Shown: positions 18,544 through 27,771 of the stretch, piece by piece
Position numbering within the stretch: position 1 is the first letter of the stretch
Layout of the letters: each line of letters starts with the position of its first letter
Assembly (NCBI GenBank): GCA_002167745.1
Contig: NHCB01000008.1
Location: forward strand, 91,417 to 155,416
DNA from: Betaproteobacteria bacterium TMED22
GTDB lineage: Bacteria; Pseudomonadota; Gammaproteobacteria; Burkholderiales; Eutrophovitaceae
Reading direction: 5' to 3'
DNA: 64,000 nucleotides
Notes under the pieces: generated by a model
Seen by the model: only the letters and a program-made list of their open reading frames with translations
The model's database searches: none
What the model was told of the DNA's origin: nothing
Position numbers and translations under genes: made by a program

Positions 18544-19026
18544 TTACTGCAACTCCGAAGCTACCGCATCAATTCCGGCTTGTGCGCAAATTCCATCATC
18601 GCTAGCTGGCGCGCCGGAGACACCAATGGAGCCAATGTGTTCGCCGCTAGCAGTCATTACAGGAAGACCGCCCTCAAATGCTGCAACGCCAGGAACATGG
18701 GCAATTCCAGGCACGCGAGTTGCAGCGATTTCTTCAACTACTTTAGTAGAGAAAGGAAATCCTGCTGAGGTTTCCGCTTTTAGTATTGCGATCTCAATAC
18801 TTTTTAGAAAGGCCCTGTCCATGCGCTGGAAATAGATTAAATTACCGCCGGCATCCATGATGGCAATATTCATACGCCAACCTTCTTGACTCGCTCTATC
18901 TTCACAGGCTTGCGCCATTTTCTTTGCCATCTCTAATGTCAACACGGGTCGCATTTCTACCGCGTTCGCATTGCTGAAAATAAAGCTAGAAAAGGATAGA
19001 ACGATTAGACTAATAATTTTCTTCAT
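18544..19026 (-). CDS. Exported GlcG/HbpS-family protein
   Basis: Small 160 aa protein of the GlcG/HbpS (heme-degrading-domain, DUF336) family. The N-terminus is a clear signal peptide: MKK, a hydrophobic stretch to about residue 18, and a cleavage-like SNANA before about 23. The mature part carries the family motifs MNIAIMDAGGNLIYFQRMD, KAETSA and the glycine-rich end GSIGVSGAPASDDGICAQAG. Relatives bind heme or corrinoids, or lie beside glycolate oxidase genes; no enzymatic role is certain. Translation is well marked by AAGGAGTAAT. A -10-like TATAAT (19079-19084, minus strand) lies upstream but has a poor -35. It converges on larB with only eight bases between, so it is transcribed separately from the Lar genes. 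Confidence 0.82.
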   Translation of the reverse strand: MKKIISLIVLSFSSFIFSNANAVEMRPVLTLEMAKKMAQACEDRASQEGWRMNIAIMDAGGNLIYFQRMDRAFLKSIEIAILKAETSAGFPFSTKVVEEIAATRVPGIAHVPGVAAFEGGLPVMTASGEHIGSIGVSGAPASDDGICAQAGIDAVASELQ

Positions 19027-19101
19027 GCTATTACTCCTTAACTTGTAGATTGTAAAAACCCCGCCCTTGTAGAATCATATTATAAAAGCGTGTCTGAAAC
19101 A

Positions 19102-20433
19102 TTACAGAACATATCGAGCTAAATCCTCGCTCTCTGACAGGTCTCTCAGTCGCTCATTGACATAGTCTGTGTCAATAGAAACTGACTGACCTTGTTTTTT
19201 AGAAGCGTCGAATGATAGATCTTCTAATAGCTTCTCCATTACTGTGTAGAGCCTACGTGCTCCGATGTTTTCTGTTGTTTCGTTGACGTGCCAAGCGATT
19301 TCAGCAATGCGACGAATACCTTCTGTTGTGAACTTTAGGTAGACCTCTTCAGTTTCCATCAGTGCTTCATACTGCTTACAAAGGCAGGCATCTGTTGACG
19401 TTAGAATACATTCAAAATCTTCAACAGTTAAGCTGGATAGCTCGACTCTAATCGGAAATCTACCTTGAAGCTCTGGGATCAGATCGGAAGGTTTGGTGAG
19501 ATGGAAAGCGCCACTGCCAACAAATAAGATGTGGTCAGTTTTTACCATGCCATATTTGGTGGATACCGTGGTACCCTCGACTAGGGGCAGCAGGTCGCGT
19601 TGCACGCCCTGTCGTGACACTTCACCGCCGCTAGTTTCTTGTCGACCCGAAATTTTATCGATCTCGTCTAGAAAGACAATTCCGTTTTCTTCGGCATTGG
19701 CTACTGCCGTGGTTTTTATCTCGTCATCATTAATAAGTTTCCCCGCTTCCTCATCAATGAGAGCTTTCAGAGCGTCCTCAATTTTAAGTTTGCGTTTTTT
19801 TGTTTTGTTTGTACCCATATTTTGGAACATTCCTTGAATCTGGGATGTAAGATCTTCCATTCCCGGAGGTGCAAGAATTTCCATTTGAGCGTTTGCCTGC
19901 GTGATATCTATTTCGATCTCCCTGTCGTTCAATTCTCCTTCTCGGAGTCTTTTCCTGAATTTTTGTCGGGTAGCTGATTCCGTTGAATTATCTGATTCTT
20001 TCGCATCAATTGTGCGGGCAGGGGGCAACAAAGCGTCTAAAATACGCTCCTCAGCAAGATCTTCCGCGAGGTGCCTGACTCGAAGAGTTTCTTTTTCGCG
20101 CATTTGTTTGATCCCTATTTCGATTAGATCACGAACGATCGATTCTACGTCCTTACCAACATACCCAACTTCGGTAAATTTGGTGGCTTCTACTTTGATG
20201 AAAGGAGCATCGGACAGTCGAGCCAAACGTCTGGCAATTTCTGTTTTACCAACACCTGTGGGTCCTATCATGAGTATATTTTTAGGTGTAATTTCTTGTT
20301 TTAGTGGTTCAGCAACTTGTTTACGTCGCCATCTATTTCTGAGCGCTACAGCGACAGCCCGCTTGGCGGGATGTTGCCCAACAATGTGTTTATCAAGTTC
20401 ATGAACAATTTCTTGAGGATTCATTTGTGACAT
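19102..20433 (-). CDS. hslU: HslU, ATPase subunit of HslUV protease
   Basis: AAA+ unfoldase that feeds proteins into the HslV peptidase in the cytoplasm. The N-terminus [15 protein letters not shown], Walker [10 protein letters not shown], the pore motif GYVGKDVE, Walker [10 protein letters not shown] and the sensor-2 region [18 protein letters not shown] are all intact. The C-terminal tail ends LARYVL, the hydrophobic peptide that docks into HslV. Length 443 aa is standard. It lies 23 bases after hslV on the same strand, as expected for co-expression of the two subunits. Confidence 0.97.
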   Translation of the reverse strand: MSQMNPQEIVHELDKHIVGQHPAKRAVAVALRNRWRRKQVAEPLKQEITPKNILMIGPTGVGKTEIARRLARLSDAPFIKVEATKFTEVGYVGKDVESIVRDLIEIGIKQMREKETLRVRHLAEDLAEERILDALLPPARTIDAKESDNSTESATRQKFRKRLREGELNDREIEIDITQANAQMEILAPPGMEDLTSQIQGMFQNMGTNKTKKRKLKIEDALKALIDEEAGKLINDDEIKTTAVANAEENGIVFLDEIDKISGRQETSGGEVSRQGVQRDLLPLVEGTTVSTKYGMVKTDHILFVGSGAFHLTKPSDLIPELQGRFPIRVELSSLTVEDFECILTSTDACLCKQYEALMETEEVYLKFTTEGIRRIAEIAWHVNETTENIGARRLYTVMEKLLEDLSFDASKKQGQSVSIDTDYVNERLRDLSESEDLARYVL

Positions 20434-20456
20434 AAGTGTAGGGGCGTCTCTATTCT

Positions 20457-20999
20457 TTATTGGTTTAAGGTTTCAATCGTATGATTTTGATTGGTATAGA
20501 TACAAATATCTCCAGCAATTGTGAGCGAAGCTTTGACAATTTGTTCTGCGTTTAGATCTGAGTTAATGATTAATGCTTTCGCTGCTGCTTGAGCGTAACC
20601 ACCGCCACTACCGATAGCTATTAGTCCATCTTCGGGTTCGATTACATCTCCATTTCCCGTGATAATGAGGGATGTGGTTAAGTCAGAAACGGCAAGCATT
20701 GCTTCGAGTCTTCTCAACATCCGATCAGTTCTCCAATCTTTTGCGAGCTCTACTGCTGATCTAAGTAGTTGCCCTTGATGTTTTTCGAGTTTAGCTTCGA
20801 AGCGTTCAAATAGCGTGAATGCATCAGCGGTGCCGCCAGCAAAACCAGCTAGGATTTTGCCTTGATAGAGCTTCCGTACTTTTTTTGCTGAGCCTTTCAT
20901 AACGCAATTGCCTAGTGTTACTTGGCCATCCCCGCCAATTGCGACTTGATTATCTCTCCTGACCGAGATTATGGTCGTTCCGTGCATATCGTATTTCAT
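20457..20999 (-). CDS. hslV: HslV, peptidase subunit of HslUV protease
   Basis: Proteasome-like threonine peptidase partnered with HslU. The mature enzyme should begin at the Thr pair in [11 protein letters not shown], so a seven-residue propeptide is removed; the family's K-rich KKVRKLY and [17 protein letters not shown] are seen, and [11 protein letters not shown] (about 131-141) forms part of the core. At 180 aa the length is normal. It is the first gene of the hslVU pair; I could not identify a convincing heat-shock promoter in the 75 bases upstream. Confidence 0.97.
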   Translation of the reverse strand: MKYDMHGTTIISVRRDNQVAIGGDGQVTLGNCVMKGSAKKVRKLYQGKILAGFAGGTADAFTLFERFEAKLEKHQGQLLRSAVELAKDWRTDRMLRRLEAMLAVSDLTTSLIITGNGDVIEPEDGLIAIGSGGGYAQAAAKALIINSDLNAEQIVKASLTIAGDICIYTNQNHTIETLNQ

Positions 21000-21075
21000 T
21001 AGGCTGTAATGTCCTTTATTTAATTAAATCGCTACGAATTGATAGAAACAAGCTTGTGAATATTAGTAAGCTGTT

Positions 21076-21720
21076 CTATAGGTCACTCAGAGTAGTTAAC
21101 TGCCTAAGATGGTCTGTTTGATTAAAGCTTTCAATATTAACGTTTCCAGTTTCGAAATTATAAATGAACTGATGTATAGAGCCATTTTCAATTGTTGGCC
21201 TCTCTTTATTTCCAGCTTCAATATTATTCGCTAGTCGCCACAGCACATCAATGACGCCGCCATGGGTTACTACGAGAACGTTACCTTTTTTAAAGCTTTG
21301 ATGAATTTTTACCAGTGATCTTTGAACGCGCCCGATGAATTCGCTCATTGATTCGGCTCCAGAAGGGGTAAAAGCAAACGATCTATCCTGAAATGCCTTT
21401 AGATCTTCAGCGTTTTGCTTCTTAGCCTCGGACACAAATAGACCCTCAAGTACCCCCAAGTGACGTTCTCTTAGTAACGGTTCTAACGCAAATCCCTGAT
21501 CCGTCCTTATACTGGGCTCGGCCGTTTGTCTAGCGCGCGACAAATCGCTACTTACGATTCCATTGAAGGTTTTGGGTTTTAGCTTATCCGCAACAGCTGA
21601 GGCTTGCGCTATACCTTTGGCGTTTAAGGGCACATCGATTTGTCCTTGAATTCGCCGCTCTTTATTCCAATGCGTTTCGCCGTGACGAACAATAGTCAGC
21701 TTAATTTTTTGCTCAGTCAC
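21076..21720 (-). CDS. Histidine phosphatase (phosphoglycerate mutase-like) family protein
   Basis: Histidine phosphatase of the cofactor-dependent phosphoglycerate mutase/CobC superfamily. The catalytic motif VRHGETHWN (His about 13), SSDLSRARQTAEP, the acid-base Glu in the RERHLGVLEG stretch and the second catalytic His in VVTHGGVIDVLWR are all present. With 214 aa it is closer to small broad-specificity phosphatases (GpmB/PhoE-like) than to glycolytic GpmA. Substrate cannot be assigned. Its ATG overlaps the xerC stop by four bases, placing it last in the dapF-DUF484-xerC transcript. Confidence 0.85.
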   Translation of the reverse strand: MTEQKIKLTIVRHGETHWNKERRIQGQIDVPLNAKGIAQASAVADKLKPKTFNGIVSSDLSRARQTAEPSIRTDQGFALEPLLRERHLGVLEGLFVSEAKKQNAEDLKAFQDRSFAFTPSGAESMSEFIGRVQRSLVKIHQSFKKGNVLVVTHGGVIDVLWRLANNIEAGNKERPTIENGSIHQFIYNFETGNVNIESFNQTDHLRQLTTLSDL

Positions 21721-22613
21721 AATTTGTTTTTTCTTTTAGCCCTCGGATGAGTTTTGTCATAAATTTTCGCTAAGTGCTGCCAATCTAAGTGTGTGTATAC
21801 CTGTGTAGTTGAGATACTTGTGTGCCCCAGCATTTCTTGAACCGCGCGCAGGTCTCCACTCGATTGAAGAAGGTGGGAGGCGAATGAGTGTCGAAGCATG
21901 TGCGGATGAACGTTCTGTCGCAATCCTTGTCGTCTTGTCAATTGAGATAGGCGGTGCTGAATTGTTCTAGAACTTATCGGTTGATTATTTTTATTTGGAA
22001 ATAATAAGTTATTAATTGGTTTATTTAAACTTTCCCGAAGCTTAATCCAGTGGCGAATAGCTGTGTTTGCTTTTTGTCCAACGGGCACTATTCTCGTTTT
22101 ATTTCCTTTTCCTGTTACGCGAACAGTGCCATCATTCAAATCAAGTTCTTTTATCGTTACAGATGCCAGTTCGGATAATCGAAGTCCAGATGAGTAACAC
22201 AGCTCGAACATTGCTTGATCTCTTACTCCTTTTTCATCTGTTGCTGGAGTCTCAAGCAATTGAATGACTTCGTCTGGACTCAGGGCTTTTGGAAGCCGTT
22301 TATCTTTTTTAGGTGCCCTTATGCCGAGACAAGGATTGTGTTTATGGCCGCTGCGTTCGCTTAAGAAATTGAAATAGCCTCGCCATGCCGATAACGCTCT
22401 AGATAGCGTTTTGCCGCCACGTCCGTTAGCATGAAGTTTGGCAACAAGCCTCCGAATATCGTGTGTGGTTAAGTTGGCAAGGCAGTCGGAGAATTCCAGA
22501 TTGAGTAATGTGAGATCTCGGCTATAACTTTTCAGCGTGTGTACTGAAAGCCGTCGTTCTTTTTCTAAGTAATCTAAGTACTCTGAAATTTGTTTTAACT
22601 CTGAGCTTTTCAT
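21717..22613 (-). CDS. xerC: Tyrosine recombinase XerC
   Basis: Site-specific recombinase resolving chromosome dimers at dif together with XerD. The N-terminal SAM-like DNA-binding domain spans about 1-90. The catalytic set is complete: R145 (SGLRLSE), K169 (GKGNK), H238 and R241 (HPHMLRHSFASHLL), H264 (LGHTSISTTQ) and nucleophile Y273 (VYTHLD). Length 298 aa is standard. The position just after dapF and DUF484 is the conserved proteobacterial context that separates XerC from XerD or integron integrases. Confidence 0.95.
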   Translation of the reverse strand: MKSSELKQISEYLDYLEKERRLSVHTLKSYSRDLTLLNLEFSDCLANLTTHDIRRLVAKLHANGRGGKTLSRALSAWRGYFNFLSERSGHKHNPCLGIRAPKKDKRLPKALSPDEVIQLLETPATDEKGVRDQAMFELCYSSGLRLSELASVTIKELDLNDGTVRVTGKGNKTRIVPVGQKANTAIRHWIKLRESLNKPINNLLFPNKNNQPISSRTIQHRLSQLTRRQGLRQNVHPHMLRHSFASHLLQSSGDLRAVQEMLGHTSISTTQVYTHLDWQHLAKIYDKTHPRAKRKNKL

Positions 22614-22621
22614 GCTCTTGA

Positions 22622-23269
22622 CTAGACCGTTATGTCACGATGAGATTCGTATTCAAGTGTTGCTGAAACAACGTTCCCTATCTTTTCAAGAAATCGCGTA
22701 TCTATACTTGGATCATATTTGTTTTCATCGGATGAGCTAAAAATTAAGACTCCTAAAAGTGCGTTACTTGAAATTGGTATATACGCAGAAGATGCCAGGA
22801 CCCACGAATTCACCAATTGCTCGATTTCTTGAGGAGGTTCGAGTAAGCATCTGGGCCCGTCCACTGAGCCTAAGAAATTTAATATAGCGCTTTTTTCATG
22901 GTTGGGTTGCTGTACGTGTCGTGAAACTGTAAAAATGCGACACACTTCGATACTAAACTGCTCACGTAGCTTTGACTCAATTAGTTTTATTGATACATCC
23001 TCCCGTTTAATTTTAAATAATGTCAAGCTTGCTTTTAACAGCGAATCCCAGCTTTTTTCGTTCCGCCGAGCGTTGATTAAAAACTCGTTAATTTGTTCTT
23101 CTAATGATCGTATTTTTTGTTGGAGTTGAGGCACTTGTCTATGGGATAAGGAGATGATTTTTTCATCCCGATTAGTTTGCTTATCAATGTCATTTTCAAA
23201 TATTTTTAAGTATTTTGCTAAGAGATCCGGATGGCTTTGTAAGTATCCAACAACATCATCTTCGGTCAC
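22622..23269 (-). CDS. DUF484 (GAF-like) protein
   Basis: Conserved protein of unknown function, typically encoded between dapF and xerC in Beta- and Gammaproteobacteria, as here. The N-terminus has YLQSHPDLLAKY, typical of the family, followed by a helical coiled-coil-like region (about 45-85) and a GAF-like fold (about 85-205) ending in FLEKIGNVVSATLEY. No catalytic motif is visible. The start is GTG and shares one base with the dapF stop (TAGTG), so it is translationally coupled to dapF. Xer-related or sensory roles have been suggested only from this context. Confidence 0.85.
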   Translation of the reverse strand: MTEDDVVGYLQSHPDLLAKYLKIFENDIDKQTNRDEKIISLSHRQVPQLQQKIRSLEEQINEFLINARRNEKSWDSLLKASLTLFKIKREDVSIKLIESKLREQFSIEVCRIFTVSRHVQQPNHEKSAILNFLGSVDGPRCLLEPPQEIEQLVNSWVLASSAYIPISSNALLGVLIFSSSDENKYDPSIDTRFLEKIGNVVSATLEYESHRDITV

Positions 23270-24111
23270 TAAGTGTCTCCTCCGATCTCTATTTCTCCTT
23301 CAAACACAGATTGCACTGGACCGCTTAGATATACGTCTGCTCCATCACCATTCCAAGCTATTGTCAGTTCGCCACCCTTCGTAAGGACTTTACATGGACT
23401 GTCTAATAATCCAATTTTTATGCCGTAGACTACAGACGCACAGGCCCCAGTTCCACAAGAGAGCGTCTCCCCAGCGCCTCTCTCCCAGACTCTAAGGTCT
23501 ACCTTCTGTCTTGAGCGAACCCCCATGAAATTCACATTGACGCGTTCTGGAAACATCTCGTTGTTCTCTAAAAGCTTACCCATTGTTTTTACAGGTGCAA
23601 CATCTATTTTTTCAGCTAGGATCACCGCATGTGGGTTGCCCATAGACACTGCTCCGAATTCAAATTGCCGGCCATCAATCAACAGCGCGTATTTATCATT
23701 TTTGCTTATTCCTAGGATGGGGATTTCAACGGGATCAAAAATTGGAGGGCCCATGTTAACAGACACAGACCCGTCGTCCTGTAATTTGGGCCTGATAATT
23801 CCAGAGCGAGTTTCCACAACAATTTCGTGTTTACTTGTTAACTTTTTGTCATGTACAAACGTTACAAAACATCGCGCGCCATTCCCGCATTGATTTACCT
23901 CTCCACCGTCTGCATTAAAAATTCGGTAAGAGAAATCGGCATGTTTTATGGTGCTGGAGCCAACCACAAGGAGTTGATCGAATCCAATGCCAAGTTGGCG
24001 GTTGCTCAATTTTGAGATTTTTTGTTTGGAGAGGTTAAATGCATCTTTTGTTGCATCAATAACGACAAAGTCATTGCCTGCTCCGTGCATCTTAGTGAAT
24101 TTAAGTTTCAT
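23269..24111 (-). CDS. dapF: Diaminopimelate epimerase
   Basis: PLP-independent epimerase converting LL- to meso-diaminopimelate for lysine and peptidoglycan. The two catalytic cysteines are C75 (NQCGNGARCF) and C219 (ETLSCGTGACA). The N-terminal FTKMHGAGNDFVVID and the GNPHAV motif are also typical. Length 280 aa is normal. It is followed directly by DUF484 and xerC, and preceded by an acetyltransferase gene only eight bases away that is not usually part of this cluster. Confidence 0.97.
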   Translation of the reverse strand: MKLKFTKMHGAGNDFVVIDATKDAFNLSKQKISKLSNRQLGIGFDQLLVVGSSTIKHADFSYRIFNADGGEVNQCGNGARCFVTFVHDKKLTSKHEIVVETRSGIIRPKLQDDGSVSVNMGPPIFDPVEIPILGISKNDKYALLIDGRQFEFGAVSMGNPHAVILAEKIDVAPVKTMGKLLENNEMFPERVNVNFMGVRSRQKVDLRVWERGAGETLSCGTGACASVVYGIKIGLLDSPCKVLTKGGELTIAWNGDGADVYLSGPVQSVFEGEIEIGGDT

Positions 24112-24119
24112 CGATCTCG

Positions 24120-24638
24120 CTAACTGATTATTTTAGACATTATAAAGTCATCCATTACAAATCCTTGACCAATATCAATAATCACCTCGTTTTCTTTTTC
24201 ATAACCCGCTTTTTGATAAAACTCAATGGAGTTTTCATTACCCCTGTTAACTTGGAGCCAAATTTTAGCGAAGCCTAATTTGCCGTAATGTGTTTCTGCA
24301 AATCTCATCAGCGTGGTTCCAAATCCGCGTCCTTGAGTTTTTGGGTGTACGTAAAGCTTATCGACCTTTACTGAACGAATTGAAGCATCTTCTTCAAAAT
24401 GACCAAATCCCCACATTGTTTCCTCAATCATAACCTTAAACCAAGTGCATGAAGGTGAGCCTATAAGTTGGTTGATTTTTTTTAGGGAGTACCTCTGATT
24501 AAGCATGTAATCAATTTGCTGAACCGTGATTATTCCGGGGTAGTGCAAATACCAAATTTCTTTGGCAAGTCGACGAATTGCATTGTCGTCTTCTAGTTTA
24601 GCCGGAGAAATATTGGGTAACGCTATAGGATCATTCAT
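24120..24638 (-). CDS. GNAT-family N-acetyltransferase
   Basis: 172 aa protein with one GNAT fold. The acetyl-CoA binding motif A is VDKLYVHPKTQGRGFGTTLMRFAE (QGRGFG is the pyrophosphate loop), followed by LQVNRGNENSIEFYQKAGYEKENE, the usual motif B. Acceptor is unknown: small molecule, peptide or rRNA protein N-terminus are all possible. It sits between the acyltransferase genes and dapF with tiny gaps (32 and 8 bases), so it is probably in the same operon. Its location inside an otherwise conserved cluster looks like a lineage-specific insertion. Confidence 0.8.
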   Translation of the reverse strand: MNDPIALPNISPAKLEDDNAIRRLAKEIWYLHYPGIITVQQIDYMLNQRYSLKKINQLIGSPSCTWFKVMIEETMWGFGHFEEDASIRSVKVDKLYVHPKTQGRGFGTTLMRFAETHYGKLGFAKIWLQVNRGNENSIEFYQKAGYEKENEVIIDIGQGFVMDDFIMSKIIS

Positions 24639-24670
24639 TTTTTATATCGATCAATTTACAATTTTTGGGA

Positions 24671-25543
24671 TTAGTCGTATATTTTTTCGTCACCCGGGGG
24701 TCGGGTCTTGAACCGTTTATGTACCCAGTAATATTGTTCGGGCATCATGCGGGCTTGAGTCTCTATAAATTCATTCATGGTTTTTGTGTCATTCAATAAG
24801 TCACCTGACGGATAATTATTCCATGATGGAAAAAATTTGATTATGTATGGCTCATTAAATCCGTATTGACGGATCGTTACTGGGATCACTTTAGCCTTTG
24901 TTAATGCGGCTAACCGGGGAACCGCGTCTATAGTGGCCGCGCTTATGCCAAAAAAAGGAACATAAACTGCATCTTTAGGGCCAAAGTCCATATCGGGAAG
25001 AAAAAAGAGGGGCAGTCTTGCTTTGAGGGCTCGGATCACGCTTTTAATTCCATCTTGTCTTGAGATAAGCTTGGTTTCTCTAAAGCGAGTGCGTCGAGAT
25101 TGTAAAAATTTGTCTAGGATGGGATCTTTCTGCTTGCTGTACATTGTTTGCGCATGTTCCTCAATCGAAAGTCTAATCCCTAGTATCTCAAGGCCAACGA
25201 AGTGAGGCGCGAGCACAATAACTGGTCCCTCACTGAGCGCTTGATCAAGAATTTCCTTACCTTCGATTTTCGCTAATTTTTTTATGGAGGATGCTTTTGA
25301 CCACCAAGCAATCGAGCAATCAGCTAATGCCCTACCAAGAGATATAAAATGTTTTAACCGCAGGTTGGCCCTTTCGCGTGTAGATAAATTCGGAAAGCAT
25401 AGATCGAGGTTTTTAGTGACCACACGTCTTCTATCCCGAGATAATAAAAAGAATAAAAATCCCAGTAATTGACCGGATACTCCCAAAGCACGGCGGGGAA
25501 AGAAGTGAAGGATCCAAAGTATCGCTAAACCGATTCGAGTCAT
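24671..25543 (-). CDS. Lipid A biosynthesis acyltransferase, LpxL/HtrB family (copy 2)
   Basis: Inner-membrane acyltransferase that adds a secondary acyl chain to a Kdo-lipid A precursor. One hydrophobic N-terminal helix (GLAILWILHFFPRRALG onward) anchors it. The family's HX4(D/E) catalytic motif is HFVGLE in VLAPHFVGLEILG, and the LPDMDFGPKDAVYVPFFG and YYWVHKRFKTRPPG motifs near the end match LpxL/LpxM. Length 290 aa is standard. It lies 37 bases downstream of a paralogue, so the two probably transfer different chains or to different positions; which is L or M cannot be told from sequence. Confidence 0.88.
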   Translation of the reverse strand: MTRIGLAILWILHFFPRRALGVSGQLLGFLFFLLSRDRRRVVTKNLDLCFPNLSTRERANLRLKHFISLGRALADCSIAWWSKASSIKKLAKIEGKEILDQALSEGPVIVLAPHFVGLEILGIRLSIEEHAQTMYSKQKDPILDKFLQSRRTRFRETKLISRQDGIKSVIRALKARLPLFFLPDMDFGPKDAVYVPFFGISAATIDAVPRLAALTKAKVIPVTIRQYGFNEPYIIKFFPSWNNYPSGDLLNDTKTMNEFIETQARMMPEQYYWVHKRFKTRPPGDEKIYD

Positions 25544-25580
25544 TTATGGCTATTACCTAAATAATTCTTTCTAATTGACG

Positions 25581-26450
25581 TTATTTGGCCGACATCGACT
25601 TTTGCTTACTTAAACCTACTGGGATCTTATAGCGGTTATAAGACCAAAGAAACTGGTTGGGATTCTTTCGAATCAGAAATTCTAATCCTCGGTTTAAACA
25701 TCTCGACTGAGTTTCTGTGCTAAGTCGGTCTGGCATCTCGTAGAAGAACAGTTCAAACCCGGCCCCTTTGGCTAGTCTTTTGGTTGCCATTAGTAAAACT
25801 GTAGCATCGCTCTTCTCAGCTAACCGAGACCACATAGTCATAGTGTACGCCGGTCGTTGGAAGAAATCAGCCCACTCGCCGTCTCCCTTGCCGGGCACCT
25901 GATCGGGAAGGACGCCAATAGCCTCGCCTTTTTTTAGAGCCTTCAGTAATGTCCTGACCCCAGAAATATCGGTTGTAGCAAGCCTAATGCGCTTTCCTTG
26001 TCGTCCGCGCTTCATGAGGGGCTCCAAAAAACGGAGTTTAGGTGGCCGATACAGGACGGTAAAGGGAAATTGGGTGGATAAATAGTGTGGGATTATCTCA
26101 AAACATCCAATGTGTGGCGTTAAAAGGATTAACCCGCGGCCTCGCGCTAATCCTTCTTCAACGAGGTTCCAGCCGTGAACTTTCTTCATTAGCTTCGAGG
26201 GATCGTTATCGGGTGAAAACCAAATGCGCGGTAATTCAGCCAATGCTTTACCGCTCTCTACAACATTGTTTCTTATATGTATTTTTGATTGCTTGCTGTC
26301 TACGATCACACCACTTTGAGTGTAGTTATTACTCAATCGCCTTGCATACGTAGAAGATGATAAAAACATTAGGTGTCCCAGAATCCAGCCCAATTGATGT
26401 AAAAATCTGAGGGGAAAAATTCCTAATAACTTGAATATCATGATAAGCAT
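25581..26450 (-). CDS. Lipid A biosynthesis acyltransferase, LpxL/HtrB family (copy 1)
   Basis: First of two tandem LpxL-type acyltransferases on the minus strand. It has a hydrophobic N-terminus (LLGIFPLRFLHQLGWILGHLMF), the catalytic HX4E as HIGCFE in LLTPHIGCFEII, the LPDQVPGKGDGEWADFF motif and the C-terminal FLWSYNRYKIP. Length 289 aa fits. It begins divergently from metK with about 76 bases between the starts, the arrangement common in Betaproteobacteria. Together with dapF this transcript serves envelope assembly. Confidence 0.88.
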   Translation of the reverse strand: MLIMIFKLLGIFPLRFLHQLGWILGHLMFLSSSTYARRLSNNYTQSGVIVDSKQSKIHIRNNVVESGKALAELPRIWFSPDNDPSKLMKKVHGWNLVEEGLARGRGLILLTPHIGCFEIIPHYLSTQFPFTVLYRPPKLRFLEPLMKRGRQGKRIRLATTDISGVRTLLKALKKGEAIGVLPDQVPGKGDGEWADFFQRPAYTMTMWSRLAEKSDATVLLMATKRLAKGAGFELFFYEMPDRLSTETQSRCLNRGLEFLIRKNPNQFLWSYNRYKIPVGLSKQKSMSAK

Positions 26451-26526
26451 GACGATAACATTTGGATTTCTGGGTTGATTTTGGTACTCTTTGCCCCCAT
26501 TTCAAAAGAGTTTTGAGGCAAACACA

Positions 26527-27684
26527 ATGCGAGAGTACTTATTTACATCTGAGTCCGTTTCGGAAGGCCACCCAGATAAGGTCGCGGACCAAATTTCGGA
26601 TGCAGTCCTTGATGCTATTCTAGCTCAAGATCCTGTCGCTAGGGTTGCCGCAGAGACTTTAGTAAACACTGGACTTGTTGTTATGGCTGGGGAAATTACC
26701 ACTACTGCAAACGTTGATTTCCAGCAAGTCGCAAGAGATACATTACAACGTATTGGATATAACAACACAGACTTTGGTATTGACTATAGAGGATGCTCTG
26801 TGCTGGTGGCATATGACAAACAAAGTCCTGATATTAAGCAGGGAGTTGATGCAGCTCACGATGACCCGCTGAATCAAGGAGCGGGCGACCAGGGTTTGAT
26901 GTTCGGGTACGCATGCGACGAAACTGATGTCTACATGCCACTTGCGATTCATTTGTCTCATCGGCTGGTTGAGCGTCAGTCTGAATTGCGGCGTGACGGT
27001 CGATTGCCGTGGTTAAGGCCAGATGCTAAATCACAGGTTACTTTGCGGTATGAAGATGGTAAGGCTAAGGCAATAGATACGGTGGTTGTGTCGACACAAC
27101 ATGCGCCGGAAATGGAGTTGGACCAAATTAGAGAGGCGGTAATTGAGGAGATCATTAAGCCCGTCATTCCAAATCATCTGATTCAAGGGGAAATTAATTA
27201 TTTGGTAAATCCAACGGGACGTTTTGTCGTAGGCGGACCACAGGGAGATTGTGGCTTAACTGGGCGTAAGATCATCGTTGATACTTACGGTGGTGCTGCA
27301 CATCATGGTGGCGGAGCGTTTTCTGGAAAGGATCCATCTAAAGTTGATCGATCGGCTGCTTATGCCGCTCGGTATGTGGCTAAGAATGTGGTTGCCGCCG
27401 GGCTAGCCTCTAAATGTGAAGTACAACTTTCTTACGCGATTGGTGTGGCGGAGCCGACGAGCGTTTCGGTTACGACATTTGGTACGGGGCTAATTGATGA
27501 CGAGCAAATAGCTAAGCTTGTCGCGACGAATTTTGATTTACGTCCCAAGGGGATCGTGCAAATGTTGAGCTTGTTGCGTCCAATATATGAAAAGACAGCT
27601 GCTTACGGACATTTTGGTCGAGATGAGCCGGAATTTTCTTGGGAAGGTCTCGATAAAGTTGAAACTTTGAAGGGGGCCCTGTAG
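26527..27684 (+). CDS. metK: S-adenosylmethionine synthase
   Basis: Makes SAM from methionine and ATP, the methyl donor of the cell. The start [28 protein letters not shown] is the classic N-terminus, and [33 protein letters not shown] and the P-loop [16 protein letters not shown] are intact. I chose the ATG at 26527 (385 aa), preceded by TTGAGG; an in-frame ATG at 26491 adds twelve residues with no family match. I see no SAM riboswitch upstream. Its 3' end contains the likely promoter for the riboswitch-controlled ahcY that follows, so the two methyl-cycle genes can be controlled separately. Confidence 0.97.
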   Translation: MREYLFTSESVSEGHPDKVADQISDAVLDAILAQDPVARVAAETLVNTGLVVMAGEITTTANVDFQQVARDTLQRIGYNNTDFGIDYRGCSVLVAYDKQSPDIKQGVDAAHDDPLNQGAGDQGLMFGYACDETDVYMPLAIHLSHRLVERQSELRRDGRLPWLRPDAKSQVTLRYEDGKAKAIDTVVVSTQHAPEMELDQIREAVIEEIIKPVIPNHLIQGEINYLVNPTGRFVVGGPQGDCGLTGRKIIVDTYGGAAHHGGGAFSGKDPSKVDRSAAYAARYVAKNVVAAGLASKCEVQLSYAIGVAEPTSVSVTTFGTGLIDDEQIAKLVATNFDLRPKGIVQMLSLLRPIYEKTAAYGHFGRDEPEFSWEGLDKVETLKGAL

Positions 27685-27696
27685 TCATAGTATACT
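27667..27696 (+). promoter_or_regulatory. Likely sigma-70 promoter for the SAH riboswitch and ahcY
   Basis: A -35 like TTGAAG (27667-27672) and a -10 TATACT (27691-27696) are separated by 18 bases. Transcription would start near 27703, just before the riboswitch P1 strand at 27707. The -35 lies inside the last codons of metK. The fit to the RNA start is the main support. Confidence 0.6.
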
Positions 27697-27706
27697 TGTA
27701 AAGATT

Positions 27707-27771
27707 GCTGAGGAGCGTTGCGACCCTTCCGACTTGACGAAGGGCTAGGCTCAGCACGAGAAACGACGCTC
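27707..27771 (+). ncRNA. S-adenosylhomocysteine (SAH) riboswitch aptamer
   Basis: All helices of the SAH riboswitch can be drawn. P1 pairs GCTGAG (27707-27712) with CTCAGC (27750-27755). P2 pairs CCCTTC (27724-27729) with GAAGGG (27739-27744). The pseudoknot pairs GAGCGTTG (27713-27720) with CGACGCTC (27764-27771), with one G-U. The conserved core GAGGAGCG..TGC.AC and GGCTAGGCTC-like right strand match the class consensus. It lies just upstream of ahcY, the enzyme that destroys SAH, which is the class's usual target. In this class ligand binding stabilises the pseudoknot and turns expression on. Confidence 0.93.

Noticed and set aside
24671-26450. HX4E instead of HX4D in both lipid A acyltransferases as possible loss of function.
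   Set aside because: The family motif allows Glu; E. coli LpxL has it too.
26451-26526. SAM riboswitch upstream of metK.
   Set aside because: The gap is only 76 bases and shows no helices or core sequence of any SAM class I know.
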